Shown: positions 1 through 7,024 of the stretch, piece by piece
Layout of the letters: every line of letters starts with the position of its first letter
How positions within the stretch are numbered: the first letter of the stretch is position 1
DNA from: an uncultured SAR324 cluster bacterium
GTDB lineage: Bacteria > SAR324 > NAC60-12
Assembly (NCBI GenBank): GCA_902562015.1
Contig: CACERX010000021.1
Coordinates: forward strand, 1 to 21,596
Reading direction: 5' to 3'
DNA: 21,596 nt
Program-made: the position numbers and the translations under genes
The notes under the pieces: generated by a model
The model's input: the letters and a program-made list of their open reading frames with translations, nothing else
Told to the model about the DNA's origin: nothing
The model's database searches: none

Positions 1-453
1 TGCTTTTTTACCGCAGTGGCATATGGTTTTAATTTCAACCAACTCATCAGCCCAAGCCAGCAAGTGCAGACTTCCTTCAAAGAGTTCTCCTCTGAAGTCA
101 CTCCTTAGTCCATAGGCAAGGACAGGAATCTCTAATCTGTCAACTATCTCACCTAGAGAAAATACTTGAGACTTTGTCAAAAATTGAGCTTCATCAAGTA
201 AAACACAACTCAGTGGATTTTTCCTATTTGTTTTTTCTATGAGAAGAAACAAATTATCCTTTGCACTAATAGTTTTTGCATCAGTCTCCAGACCAATTCG
301 TGAACGAACAATTGAAGAACTATATCTCTCATCTATTTCCGGTTTGAGTACAAGCGTGTTCATCCCCCGCTCACGGTAATTATATGCTGATTGAACGAGA
401 GTAGTGGTTTTACCTGCGTTCATAGCAGAATAGTAAAAATATAGCTTAGCCAT
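1..453 (-). CDS. tdk: Thymidine kinase, type II (C-terminus cut by window edge)
   Basis: The enzyme phosphorylates thymidine to dTMP with ATP in the cytosolic salvage pathway. The 151 visible residues read straight through to base 1, so the gene continues outside the window. Bacterial Tdk is about 190-205 residues, so roughly 50 residues are missing. The start [17 protein letters not shown] carries the P-loop (residues 9-17). DEAQF (87-91) is the Walker B motif with the catalytic Glu88. [12 protein letters not shown] is the conserved strand and lasso entry. CHCGKKA, at the edge, is the first half of the Cys4 zinc site. The match to enterobacterial Tdk is close throughout. There is no Shine-Dalgarno sequence before the ATG at 453; instead the start codon lies in an inverted repeat, listed separately. 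It is transcribed away from clpB. Confidence 0.95.
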   Translation of the reverse strand, partial: MAKLYFYYSAMNAGKTTTLVQSAYNYRERGMNTLVLKPEIDERYSSSIVRSRIGLETDAKTISAKDNLFLLIEKTNRKNPLSCVLLDEAQFLTKSQVFSLGEIVDRLEIPVLAYGLRSDFRGELFEGSLHLLAWADELVEIKTICHCGKKA

Positions 454-501
454 CTGAGTAATATAAGAAATGATGGTCTCAACAAAAACCACCACTCAGA
501 T
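452..501 (-). promoter_or_regulatory. Inverted repeat in the tdk leader covering the start codon
   Basis: On the minus strand, ATCTGAGT (501-494) is perfectly complementary to ACTCAGAT (459-452). The last two bases of the second arm are the A and U of the tdk start codon. Inside this 8-bp stem, GGTGGT (493-488) can pair with ACCATC (477-472), including one G-U pair, giving a stacked two-part hairpin. No Shine-Dalgarno sequence is visible. The pairing is seen directly. A role in restricting tdk translation is inference. Confidence 0.3.
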
Positions 502-665
502 CAACAAAAGAATGGCAGATAGTAATGTGGTCTGGAGTTTTTGCTGACTTTTCAGGAAGAACTGTTATCCAATATTTATAGCAGTTTAGCAGAAAATAAT
601 AAAGGCAAGAATTCTTCTTAAAAACTTGTTCAAAGCTGAGGCACGCTTGTTGCTCATATTTAAAA

Positions 666-779
666 TAGGCCCCGGAGAGTGGCTCCGCCACTTGAACACG
701 TGAATAAGTTCATGAATATAAATTCCAGGCCACGCATGACTTGGGATTTTGCTCCATTTTCACTCCGGGGTGTAGCCTG
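666..779 (+). ncRNA. Candidate structured RNA, cloverleaf-like four-way junction
   Basis: A closing helix pairs CCCCGGAG (670-677) with CTCCGGGG (763-770). It can be prolonged by AGG (667-669) with CCU (776-778). Inside are three adjacent hairpins: AGUGGC/GCCACU (678-683 with 687-692), UGAAC/GUUCA (693-697 with 708-712), and a 10-bp helix AAAUUCCAGG/CUUGGGAUUU (720-729 with 740-749) containing two G-U pairs. Those G-U pairs would be A-C mismatches on the other strand, which favours a plus-strand RNA. The block is clearly GC-richer than its flanks. I do not recognise the family: it has no T-loop and no 6S, SRP or tmRNA signature. No clear promoter was found. A run of eight T at 824-831 follows only a weak 4-bp stem. 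It could also be a remnant of a mobile repeat. Confidence 0.35.
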
Positions 780-996
780 AAACGATACAGTCTTCCCTAA
801 AAGATTTCAAATACAAATAATCATTTTTTTTAAAAATTTTGTAACTGATTGAAATCCTTGCTCAGATTTCTCTTTGTGATTTTATTTTTTTTTTTGTTCC
901 AGTTTAGAATCAAAAAAAATACTAATTAATTTATTTTTTTAATCAAAATTACTTCAAATATTTTTTGTTTGAATTTTTATAGAAAATAACTTTTGC

Positions 997-1034
997 TTGA
1001 TATTTTGTTAGCACTCTTATAAGGTGAGTGCTAA
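997..1034 (+). promoter_or_regulatory. CIRCE operator and promoter of clpB
   Basis: A perfect CIRCE inverted repeat, TTAGCACTC-N9-GAGTGCTAA, occupies 1008-1034. CIRCE is the binding site of the heat-shock repressor HrcA. A -35-like TTGATA lies at 997-1002, in the same position relative to CIRCE as the -35 of the hsp20 promoter. The -10 is TATAAG at 1018-1023 (15-base spacing) or TAAGGT at 1020-1025 (17-base spacing), inside the operator spacer. HrcA bound here would cover the -10 region and start site. HrcA itself is not in the window. Confidence 0.93.
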
Positions 1035-1036
1035 AA

Positions 1037-1063
1037 TGATTTTTTTACTTTTTTAAAAAATCA
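1037..1063 (+). promoter_or_regulatory. AU-rich hairpin filling the clpB leader
   Basis: TGATTTTTT (1037-1045) is perfectly complementary to AAAAAATCA (1055-1063), leaving a 9-base loop and ending three bases before the ATG. The short leader has no Shine-Dalgarno sequence, so this nine-pair, nearly all-AU stem makes up most of it. Such a weak stem could melt at heat-shock temperature. In so AT-rich a stretch it could also arise by chance. Confidence 0.3.
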
Positions 1064-1066
1064 CTT

Positions 1067-3691
1067 ATGGACACACAAAAATTTACAGAAAAATCTATTT
1101 TAGCCATTGAAAATGCTCACAAAGAAGCATTACGGCTTAAAAATTCTGAGCTTTCCACACTTCATCTTCTAAATGCTCTGGTCACTCAAGAAAATGGACT
1201 TGTACCACGCATTTTAGAAAAAATGGAACTAGATTCACAGCAGTTAAGCATTGACCTACTTGAATCATTGAAATCCCTTCCGACATTGATTAATTTGGCT
1301 ACAGGTAGGATTACACCAAGTGGAGAAATGAATATCGCCCTAGTTCGTGCTGAGGATGAAGCAAAAAAATTAAAGGACGAATACGTCAGCGTAGAACATC
1401 TTTTACTAGCATTGACAGATGAGGGTGATAAAGGATCCGCTGGGAAATTACTGTCCGACATTGGAGTTACTCGTAAAGCATTAGTAGACACAATTCAGGA
1501 ACTACGAGGAGGTCATAGATTGACAAGTAATAATCCTGAAGATACATATGAAGCATTGGAAAAATACAGTACAAATCTTAGTCAACTTGCGCGAGAAGGT
1601 AAGTTGGACCCAGTTATTGGACGTGATGATGAAATACGTAGAGTGATTCAGGTACTATCTAGAAGAACAAAAAATAATCCTGTACTCATTGGTGAACCCG
1701 GTGTAGGTAAAACAGCAATTGCAGAAGGACTTGCGCAGCGAATTATTAGGAATGATGTTCCGGATAGTTTAACAAACAAAAAACTTGTTTCATTGGATAT
1801 GGGGGCTCTGATTGCCGGGGCGAAATTCAGAGGTGAGTTTGAAGAACGTCTGAAAGCTGTTCTTAAGGAAGTAGTTAGTGCCGATGGTAATATTGTGCTG
1901 TTTATCGATGAATTGCATACGGTTGTTGGCGCAGGAAAAACTGAAGGTGCTATGGATGCAGGGAATTTACTTAAACCCATGCTTGCCCGGGGAGAACTAA
2001 ACTGCATAGGGGCAACAACTTTAGATGAATACAGGAATCACATTGAAAAAGATCCTGCGCTTGAAAGGAGATTCCAGCCTGTAGTAGTAGACCAGCCCAC
2101 AGTTGAAGACACAGTTTCTATTTTGCGTGGTTTGAAGGAACGTTACGAAATATATCATGGAGTGCGAATCAAGGACAATGCTCTTATTGCTTCCGCCACG
2201 CTTTCTCATCGCTATATTGCTGACAGATTTCTTCCAGATAAGGCTATTGACCTGATGGATGAAGCAGCCTCCCGTCTTAGGGTTGAAATTAATTCTATGC
2301 CTTCAGAAATGGACGAGATTTCTAGGAGAATACTGCAGCTTCAAATTGAAAAAGAGGCATTGAAAAAAGAAAGTGACTCTTCTTCAAAAGAACGATTGGA
2401 AAAGCTATTAAAGGAACTTGCCGAATTACAGCACAGTTATGACAATCTTACTTTGCAGTGGGAAAAAGAAAAGTCCGCACTTCAGGATTTAAGTGGATTG
2501 AAAAAAGAAATAGAGAAGGTTCGTTTGCAAATTGAGAGGGCTAAGCGAGATTATGATCTCGAAGAAGCAGCCCGTCTGGAATATGGCGTTTTGCCTGAAT
2601 TGGAAAAAAAACAAATAAATACAAATCATGATGAGATAGGCTCTGGTAATCAGTTACTTAAGGAAGAAGTTGACTCAGAGGATATTGCTGAAATTGTAGC
2701 GCAGTGGACAGGCATTCCCGTAAAAAAGCTTATTGAAGGTGAAGGAGAAAAACTATTAAGACTTCCAGAGCAATTGCATAAACGTTTGGTAGGGCAGGAT
2801 GAAGCAATAGATCTGGTTTCTGATGCAGTCCTGCGTGCACGGTCTGGAATCAATGACCCAAACAGGCCATTAGGAAGTTTTATTTTTCTGGGCTCTACCG
2901 GTGTTGGGAAAACGGAACTTGCAAGGGCATTAGCTGAGTCCCTCTTCGATGATGAACAGAATATGATCCGGGTTGACATGAGTGAATATATGGAAAAACA
3001 TTCTGTTTCTCGTCTTATCGGAGCACCGCCTGGATATGTTGGCTTTGATGAAGGAGGACAGTTGACAGAAGCTGTACGGAGACGGCCTTATAGTGTTATT
3101 TTGTTCGATGAAATTGAAAAAGCGCACTATGATGTTTTTAATATTCTACTGCAAATCTTGGATGAAGGAAGACTTACAGACTCTCATGGACGTACCGTAG
3201 ATTTCAAGAATACTATGGTAATCATGACCTCAAACATAGGCAGTCAAAATCTGCTTAATCAATCAGAAAAAGTACAACCAGAAAAAACAGTTCAGGCTGA
3301 ACAGAAAAAAATGATCTTAAAGGAACTAAGGCAACATTTTCGTCCTGAATTTCTGAATCGCGTTGATGATACAGTAGTCTTTCATTCTCTGCATAAAGAG
3401 CATATGAAAGGTATAATCAAAATTCAGCTCGAACGACTGAAAAAACGATTGGATGAAAGGCATATTAAACTGAAACTGACAGCTAAGTTAATAGAATTCC
3501 TTACAGAATCGGGATTTGATCCAGTTTACGGTGCGCGCCCTCTCAAGCGCACAATTCAAAAGGAACTGGAGACTGCACTCGCTAGAGCATTATTGTCAGG
3601 TGAAATAAAAGAAGGACAAGATGTAACCGCAAGCATTGTTGATGGAAAAATTTCTTTTTATTCAAAAGGTCCCAAATCATCTACTAATTAA
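1067..3691 (+). CDS. clpB: ClpB disaggregase (Hsp100 AAA+ chaperone)
   Basis: This cytosolic ATP-driven hexamer threads and rescues aggregated proteins together with DnaK and small heat-shock proteins. The 874 residues are a usual full length. The Clp N-domain covers about 1-145. NBD1 has Walker A GEPGVGKT (209-216), Walker B VLFIDE (277-282) and a KFRGE pore loop near 253, where many ClpBs have Tyr instead of Phe. The coiled-coil middle domain lies at about 400-530, distinguishing ClpB from ClpA and ClpC. NBD2 has Walker A GSTGVGKT (609-616), the GYVG pore loop (656-659) and Walker B VILFDE (677-682). The C-terminal D2 domain follows, with the sensor-2 motif GARPLKR. The ATG at 1067 fits the family N-terminus although no Shine-Dalgarno sequence precedes it. 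A CIRCE operator sits just upstream and the other CIRCE gene, hsp20, follows, so the two form a heat-shock pair with separate promoters. Confidence 0.98.
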   Translation: MDTQKFTEKSILAIENAHKEALRLKNSELSTLHLLNALVTQENGLVPRILEKMELDSQQLSIDLLESLKSLPTLINLATGRITPSGEMNIALVRAEDEAKKLKDEYVSVEHLLLALTDEGDKGSAGKLLSDIGVTRKALVDTIQELRGGHRLTSNNPEDTYEALEKYSTNLSQLAREGKLDPVIGRDDEIRRVIQVLSRRTKNNPVLIGEPGVGKTAIAEGLAQRIIRNDVPDSLTNKKLVSLDMGALIAGAKFRGEFEERLKAVLKEVVSADGNIVLFIDELHTVVGAGKTEGAMDAGNLLKPMLARGELNCIGATTLDEYRNHIEKDPALERRFQPVVVDQPTVEDTVSILRGLKERYEIYHGVRIKDNALIASATLSHRYIADRFLPDKAIDLMDEAASRLRVEINSMPSEMDEISRRILQLQIEKEALKKESDSSSKERLEKLLKELAELQHSYDNLTLQWEKEKSALQDLSGLKKEIEKVRLQIERAKRDYDLEEAARLEYGVLPELEKKQINTNHDEIGSGNQLLKEEVDSEDIAEIVAQWTGIPVKKLIEGEGEKLLRLPEQLHKRLVGQDEAIDLVSDAVLRARSGINDPNRPLGSFIFLGSTGVGKTELARALAESLFDDEQNMIRVDMSEYMEKHSVSRLIGAPPGYVGFDEGGQLTEAVRRRPYSVILFDEIEKAHYDVFNILLQILDEGRLTDSHGRTVDFKNTMVIMTSNIGSQNLLNQSEKVQPEKTVQAEQKKMILKELRQHFRPEFLNRVDDTVVFHSLHKEHMKGIIKIQLERLKKRLDERHIKLKLTAKLIEFLTESGFDPVYGARPLKRTIQKELETALARALLSGEIKEGQDVTASIVDGKISFYSKGPKSSTN

Positions 3692-3711
3692 TTAAATCTC
3701 AATTTTTTTAC

Positions 3712-3764
3712 ATTAAATTTAGTCTTTACTAGAAACAGTCACTGTTCACGTAAATTTAATTTTT
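3712..3764 (+). terminator. Possible AT-rich terminator after clpB
   Basis: ATTAAATTTA (3712-3721) pairs perfectly with TAAATTTAAT (3751-3760). A small inner hairpin (AACA 3734-3737 with TGTT 3743-3746) lies between them, and the T run continues to 3764. It sits 20 bases after the clpB stop codon. The stem is long but wholly AU, so efficiency is uncertain. Confidence 0.4.
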
Positions 3765-3939
3765 GCGTATATTAAAATGCAGAAATATTTAGTTCCAGTT
3801 TAAAAAAATAAATTTTTTTGATTAAATATATATATATTCAAATTAAAAATTTTTTTCATTACAAATAATAAATTCATTTACTAATCCGTATATTGTGAAT
3901 TATTTTAAATACCTTTTAATAAAAAATCCAAAAAATTAT
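3765..3939. other. AT-rich spacer upstream of the hsp20 promoter
   Basis: No gene is seen. The stretch is almost entirely A and T, with an alternating TA run at about 3826-3837 and the shared 11-mer GTTCCAGTTTA at 3792-3802. It may act as UP-element-like or curved DNA for the strong promoter just downstream, but nothing specific can be shown. Confidence 0.5.
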
Positions 3940-3977
3940 TTGACATATTGTTAGCACTCACTTATAATGAGTGCTAA
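3940..3977 (+). promoter_or_regulatory. Consensus sigma-70 promoter with embedded CIRCE, driving hsp20
   Basis: TTGACA (3940-3945) and TATAAT (3963-3968) are both perfect consensus hexamers with the ideal 17-base spacing. A perfect CIRCE, TTAGCACTC-N9-GAGTGCTAA, spans 3951-3977 and contains the whole -10 box in its spacer. Transcription should start near 3975. The expected logic is very strong transcription blocked by HrcA until heat shock. Confidence 0.95.
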
Positions 3978-4188
3978 CAATAAATATTTAAATACCGCAA
4001 CCTAATATATTTTTAACAAGTTGCGTATTAAAAATATTTAAAATATCGGAATTTTCATTGTTTTAAAAAACTGAAAGTTACCGAGTTATGTGGGGCTGAC
4101 CGTGGTGGTAGCCTCTTCCATCCGCTTCTAGTCCTGTGCTATGGACTGAAGAATTTTCTTAACACCTTGCTTTTTTAAGGAGGTACTT
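3978..4188 (+). promoter_or_regulatory. Structured hsp20 leader with a ROSE-like RNA thermometer
   Basis: The leader is about 210 nt and holds four potential hairpins. They are AATACCGCAAC/GTTGCGTATT with one bulged C (3991-4001 with 4020-4029), GGGGCT/AGCCTC (4092-4097 with 4110-4115), AGTCC/GGACT (4130-4134 with 4143-4147), and a terminal hairpin over the ribosome-binding site. In the last, CUUGCU (4166-4171) faces AGGAGG (4178-4183). The U-C-G-U arm meets A-G-G-A through one G-G opposition, the hallmark of ROSE elements. ROSE elements control small heat-shock genes such as ibpA in proteobacteria. The motif, loop size and place are seen; thermometer function is inferred. An alternative pairing CCUU/AAGG (4165-4168 with 4177-4180) also masks the ribosome-binding site. 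Confidence 0.6.
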
Positions 4189-4662
4189 ATGTTACATTTA
4201 GCACGCTATTCTTCAATCACCCCTGCAGATTTCGACAGAGCGCTAGGAATTACTGTGGGATTTGATTCAATGTTTGATCGCCTTTTTGGTGATATTGAAC
4301 GGACAGAAACAGCTACAGGTTTCCCGCCGTACAATATTCGCAAGGATGATGATGAAAAATACACCATTGAGATGGCTGTGGCAGGATTTTCTCAGGAAGA
4401 CCTGGAAGTTGAACTCAAAGAAGGTGTATTAACAATAAGGTCAAAATCCGAAAAGGAAGAAAAAGAATATTTGCATCGTGGAATTGCCAGAAGAGCATTT
4501 TCACGAAGTTTCACTCTTTCTGATGACATTTTAATAAAAGGAGCCGACTTGGTTAATGGTATGCTTACTATTGATCTTGAAAGAATTGTTCCTGAAGAGA
4601 AGAAGTCACGTCTGATTGAGATTGGACAGGCTGACAAATCAAAAATTAAAAAACTAAATTAA
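4189..4662 (+). CDS. ibpA: Small heat-shock protein, Hsp20/IbpA type
   Basis: This is an ATP-independent holdase that coats unfolding proteins and hands them to DnaK and ClpB. It has 157 residues. The N-terminal arm is rich in hydrophobics (FDSMFDRLFGDIE, 25-37). The alpha-crystallin domain spans about 46-135, opening with PPYNIRKDD and containing AVAGF (63-67) and the signature GMLTIDL (124-130). The C-terminal I-x-I anchor is IEI (143-145). PPYN, AVAGF, LVNG and IDLER match the IbpA/HspA class A subfamily. The ATG is fixed by a perfect AAGGAGGT at 4177-4184, the strongest ribosome-binding site in the window. It is monocistronic, with its own CIRCE promoter, a long structured leader and a strong terminator. 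ClpB just upstream is its functional partner. The symbol is by similarity. Confidence 0.96.
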   Translation: MLHLARYSSITPADFDRALGITVGFDSMFDRLFGDIERTETATGFPPYNIRKDDDEKYTIEMAVAGFSQEDLEVELKEGVLTIRSKSEKEEKEYLHRGIARRAFSRSFTLSDDILIKGADLVNGMLTIDLERIVPEEKKSRLIEIGQADKSKIKKLN

Positions 4663-4690
4663 TAATTAATTTATTTAGTTTTTAAAATTT

Positions 4691-4736
4691 ATCCCGTCTT
4701 AACCTTGTTCATTTAGGTTTTGGCGGGATTTTTTTT
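4691..4736 (+). terminator. Intrinsic terminator of hsp20
   Basis: ATCCCGTC (4691-4698) pairs with GGCGGGAT (4722-4729), including one G-U pair. A second stem, AACCT/AGGTT (4701-4705 with 4715-4719), continues beyond a small internal loop. A T run extends to 4736. This is a textbook Rho-independent terminator 28 bases past the stop codon, separating the heat-shock genes from the next operon. Confidence 0.88.
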
Positions 4737-4802
4737 AAATTAAATTTCTGTTTATCTTGAAATCCCTTCCTCTCCACGTTTAACATACCTAGATAGTGGC
4801 GA

Positions 4803-4835
4803 CAGGAGAAAACTCAATCTCCTGAAACTTATAAT
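4803..4835 (+). promoter_or_regulatory. Hairpin plus TATAAT just upstream of the CoA-transferase gene
   Basis: CAGGAG (4803-4808) and CTCCTG (4819-4824) form a 6-bp stem with a 10-base loop. A consensus -10 box TATAAT follows at 4830-4835, nine bases before the ATG at 4844. No matching -35 lies at 15-19 bases. If the -10 is real, the mRNA would start at or one to two bases before the ATG and be essentially leaderless, in keeping with the absence of a Shine-Dalgarno sequence. The hairpin could instead be an operator. Confidence 0.3.
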
Positions 4836-4843
4836 GTAATGAA

Positions 4844-6076
4844 ATGACAAAAAAATATAATAGAGGTCCTTTACAGGGCTTGCGAATATTGGATATGAGT
4901 CGCATTTTGGCAGGACCTACCTGTACTCAGTTGCTTGGTGATTTGGGAGCAGATGTAATTAAAGTAGAGCGTCCGGGAGAAGGCGATGATACAAGAAAAT
5001 GGGGGCCGCCATATATAAAAGACATAAAAGGGAGCGATACAACTGAAAGTGCTTATTATTTAAGTGCCAACCGTAATAAACGTTCTTTGACAGTTGATAT
5101 TTCTTTTCCGGAAGGACAGCAACTAATTCGGAGACTGGCCGGAAAAAGCGACGTTCTTGTTGAAAATTATAAAGTTGGTGGATTGAAAAAATACGGTTTA
5201 AATTTTGAAGTTTTGAATAAAGAATTTCCGGATCTTATTTACTGCTCAATATCCGGATTTGGACAGACAGGACCAAAATCGCACCGACCAGGATATGATT
5301 TTATGATACAGGCCATGGGTGGAATAATGAGTGTGACAGGCGAACCAGAAGGTTCGCCGATGAAAGTTGGTGTGGGGATTGCTGATGTAATGTGCGGCAT
5401 GTACGCCGCTGTAAGTATACTTGCTGCTATTCATCATCGTGAGCAGGGAGGAAATGGTCAACACATTGACCTCGCATTGCTTGATTCTCAAGCGGCATGG
5501 CTGATTAATTCAGGTCTGAATTATTTAACTTCACGTCAGGACCAGCATCGACTAGGTAACGCCCATCCCAATGTAGTGCCTTACCAAGTTTTCCAGACTA
5601 GCGACAGTTTTTTTGTTTTGGCAATAGGAAACAATAAACAGTTCAAAAAATTTTGTGAATTTGCTGATGCCCCCGAATTAGCAAATGATACTCGCTTCCT
5701 CACAAATAAAGATAGAGTAAATTACCGTGATGTCCTGGCTGAACTGATAAATGATTTGACTAAAAAATTTTCAACGAGCCATTGGTTGGATGGACTGGAA
5801 AAATTTAATGTTCCTTGCGGTCCTGTCAACACTGTCAAAGATGTGTTTGACGACCCTCAAATCAAACATCGCGAAATGGAAATTTCCATGCCCCATCCGC
5901 TTTCCGGAAAAGGCGAAGTCAGTTTAATTGGCAGTCCGATAAAAATGTCAGAAACTCCGGTAAGCTACCGCAACGCACCACCGACTTTGGGACAACACAC
6001 CGATGAAATATTGGAAGAACTATTGGGCATGGAAGAGAATGAACGCAATGTATTGGCAATGAAAAAGGTGATTTGA
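4844..6076 (+). CDS. Class III (CaiB/Frc family) CoA-transferase
   Basis: Family members move CoA from a donor such as succinyl-CoA to a carboxylic acid, through an aspartyl-CoA thioester. The 410 residues match the usual length for a single-domain member. The N-terminus PLQGLRILDMSRILAGP and the GDLGADVIKVE motif (32-42) form the CoA-binding fold. The catalytic Asp is D152 in RPGYDFMIQAMGG. The later AIGNN and CGPVNTV segments are also typical. The substrate cannot be read from sequence. Family members include formyl-CoA:oxalate, carnitine and succinyl-CoA:3-sulfinopropionate transferases. It is the first gene of a plus-strand module with TauD-like, acyl-CoA-dehydrogenase-like and ThDP enzymes, and it starts 107 bases after the hsp20 terminator. 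Because the third gene looks like a 3-sulfinopropionyl-CoA desulfinase, activation of an organosulfur acid is my preferred, unproven role. Confidence 0.93.
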   Translation: MTKKYNRGPLQGLRILDMSRILAGPTCTQLLGDLGADVIKVERPGEGDDTRKWGPPYIKDIKGSDTTESAYYLSANRNKRSLTVDISFPEGQQLIRRLAGKSDVLVENYKVGGLKKYGLNFEVLNKEFPDLIYCSISGFGQTGPKSHRPGYDFMIQAMGGIMSVTGEPEGSPMKVGVGIADVMCGMYAAVSILAAIHHREQGGNGQHIDLALLDSQAAWLINSGLNYLTSRQDQHRLGNAHPNVVPYQVFQTSDSFFVLAIGNNKQFKKFCEFADAPELANDTRFLTNKDRVNYRDVLAELINDLTKKFSTSHWLDGLEKFNVPCGPVNTVKDVFDDPQIKHREMEISMPHPLSGKGEVSLIGSPIKMSETPVSYRNAPPTLGQHTDEILEELLGMEENERNVLAMKKVI

Positions 6077-6126
6077 AAAATGTTTTGGGCTATTATTTTT
6101 AAGACACGTATTTGAAAAAAAGCAAA

Positions 6127-6957
6127 ATGAAATTTGAAATCACCCCTCTTTGTGGGGCATTGGGAGCTGAGGTGCACGGAATAGATCTTTCACAAGATAT
6201 GGGCCCAGCAAACTGTTCCAAAATCAAAGATGCATTCCACGAAAACATAGTTTTGCTCTTCCGAGAACAATGTTTAACTCCTGCACAACAGGTCAGTTTT
6301 ACAAGTTGCTTTGGACCAGTGGAACCTCATCCTTTGAGCAGCCGTGAGGCTGCACTATCCCAACCTGAAATTCTAGTATTGGAGAACCGAGCCGATATTC
6401 CTGCACCGCGGAATGACTTCTGGCATTCCGATATTTCCTTCGCAGAATGTCCTCCACTTGGTTCAGTACTCCATGCACTTGAGGTACCGGGTGGAGGACT
6501 AGGAGATACTTTGTTTTGCAATATGTATAGTGTTTTAGAGGAACTGTCTCCAGGACTGCAAAAAACACTGGAAGGTTTAAGTGCTTTGCATTCCGCAGAA
6601 AGTTTAGTTAAACGCAACAACCAAGATAATAACAACGCCAAACCGATTGCTTCTATTCCAAGTATGGTCAGCCATCCTGTGGTGCGTACTCATCCTGAAA
6701 CTGGTCGGAAGGCGCTATACGTCAATCCATATTATACCGAGAGTTTTGTTGGATGGACACCTGAAGAAAGCCGATTGTTGATTGACTGGCTAATGCAACT
6801 TGCCACGCGGCAGGAAAATATCTATCGCCACAGCTGGTGCCAGGGAGATGTGTTGATGTGGGACAACCGCTGCGCCATGCACTATGCAGTCTACGACTAT
6901 GGTTCCAAAACGCGTCTTTTTCACCGTGCAACTGCTGCTGGCGATAGGCCTGTTTGA
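6127..6957 (+). CDS. TauD/TfdA-family 2-oxoglutarate-dependent dioxygenase
   Basis: This is a non-haem Fe(II) enzyme that oxidises its substrate while decarboxylating 2-oxoglutarate. TauD itself hydroxylates the carbon next to the sulfonate and releases sulfite. The 276 residues fit the family. The iron triad is H100 and D102 in FWHSDISF plus H252 in RCAMHYAVYDY. The 2-oxoglutarate/substrate arginines are R263 and R267 in RLFHRATAAGDRP. H68 in FGPVEPHP aligns with the TauD histidine that contacts the sulfonate. I chose the ATG at 6127 because MKFEITPLCGALGAEVHG is the typical N-terminus; an in-frame TTG at 6112 would add five residues, and neither start has a Shine-Dalgarno sequence. It lies 50 bases after the CoA-transferase gene and 67 before the next. 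True taurine use is not established: relatives act on 2,4-D, alkylsulfates and betaines. Confidence 0.93.
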   Translation: MKFEITPLCGALGAEVHGIDLSQDMGPANCSKIKDAFHENIVLLFREQCLTPAQQVSFTSCFGPVEPHPLSSREAALSQPEILVLENRADIPAPRNDFWHSDISFAECPPLGSVLHALEVPGGGLGDTLFCNMYSVLEELSPGLQKTLEGLSALHSAESLVKRNNQDNNNAKPIASIPSMVSHPVVRTHPETGRKALYVNPYYTESFVGWTPEESRLLIDWLMQLATRQENIYRHSWCQGDVLMWDNRCAMHYAVYDYGSKTRLFHRATAAGDRPV

Positions 6958-7024
6958 CTGTGAAAATTCAGTTTTTTATTTTTAACTAGTCTAACTCCCA
7001 TAAAATAATCAACTATTCAAAAAA

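Larger units (their letters stand above)
454..1066. other. Divergent intergenic region between tdk and clpB (613 bases)
   Basis: No convincing protein gene lies here. The region holds the tdk leader repeat, a GC-richer block that folds as a compact RNA (666-779), and a very AT-rich tract with long A and T runs from about 800 to 990. It ends in the CIRCE promoter and short leader of clpB. The 11-mer GTTCCAGTTTA at 896-906 recurs upstream of the hsp20 CIRCE promoter at 3792-3802. Confidence 0.7.

Noticed and set aside
479..691. 70-residue minus-strand frame between tdk and clpB
   Set aside because: It starts with GTG inside a GC hairpin, has no ribosome-binding site and matches no family I know. 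The bases are better explained by an RNA structure and the tdk leader.
666..779. tRNA-like gene suggested by the cloverleaf pairing
   Set aside because: Stem lengths and loops do not fit a tRNA: there is no T-loop consensus, no proper anticodon arm and no CCA-adjacent acceptor end.
6112..6957. Longer TauD-like protein from a TTG at 6112
   Set aside because: The extra MKKSK adds nothing typical of the family and has no ribosome-binding site; the ATG at 6127 gives the standard N-terminus.
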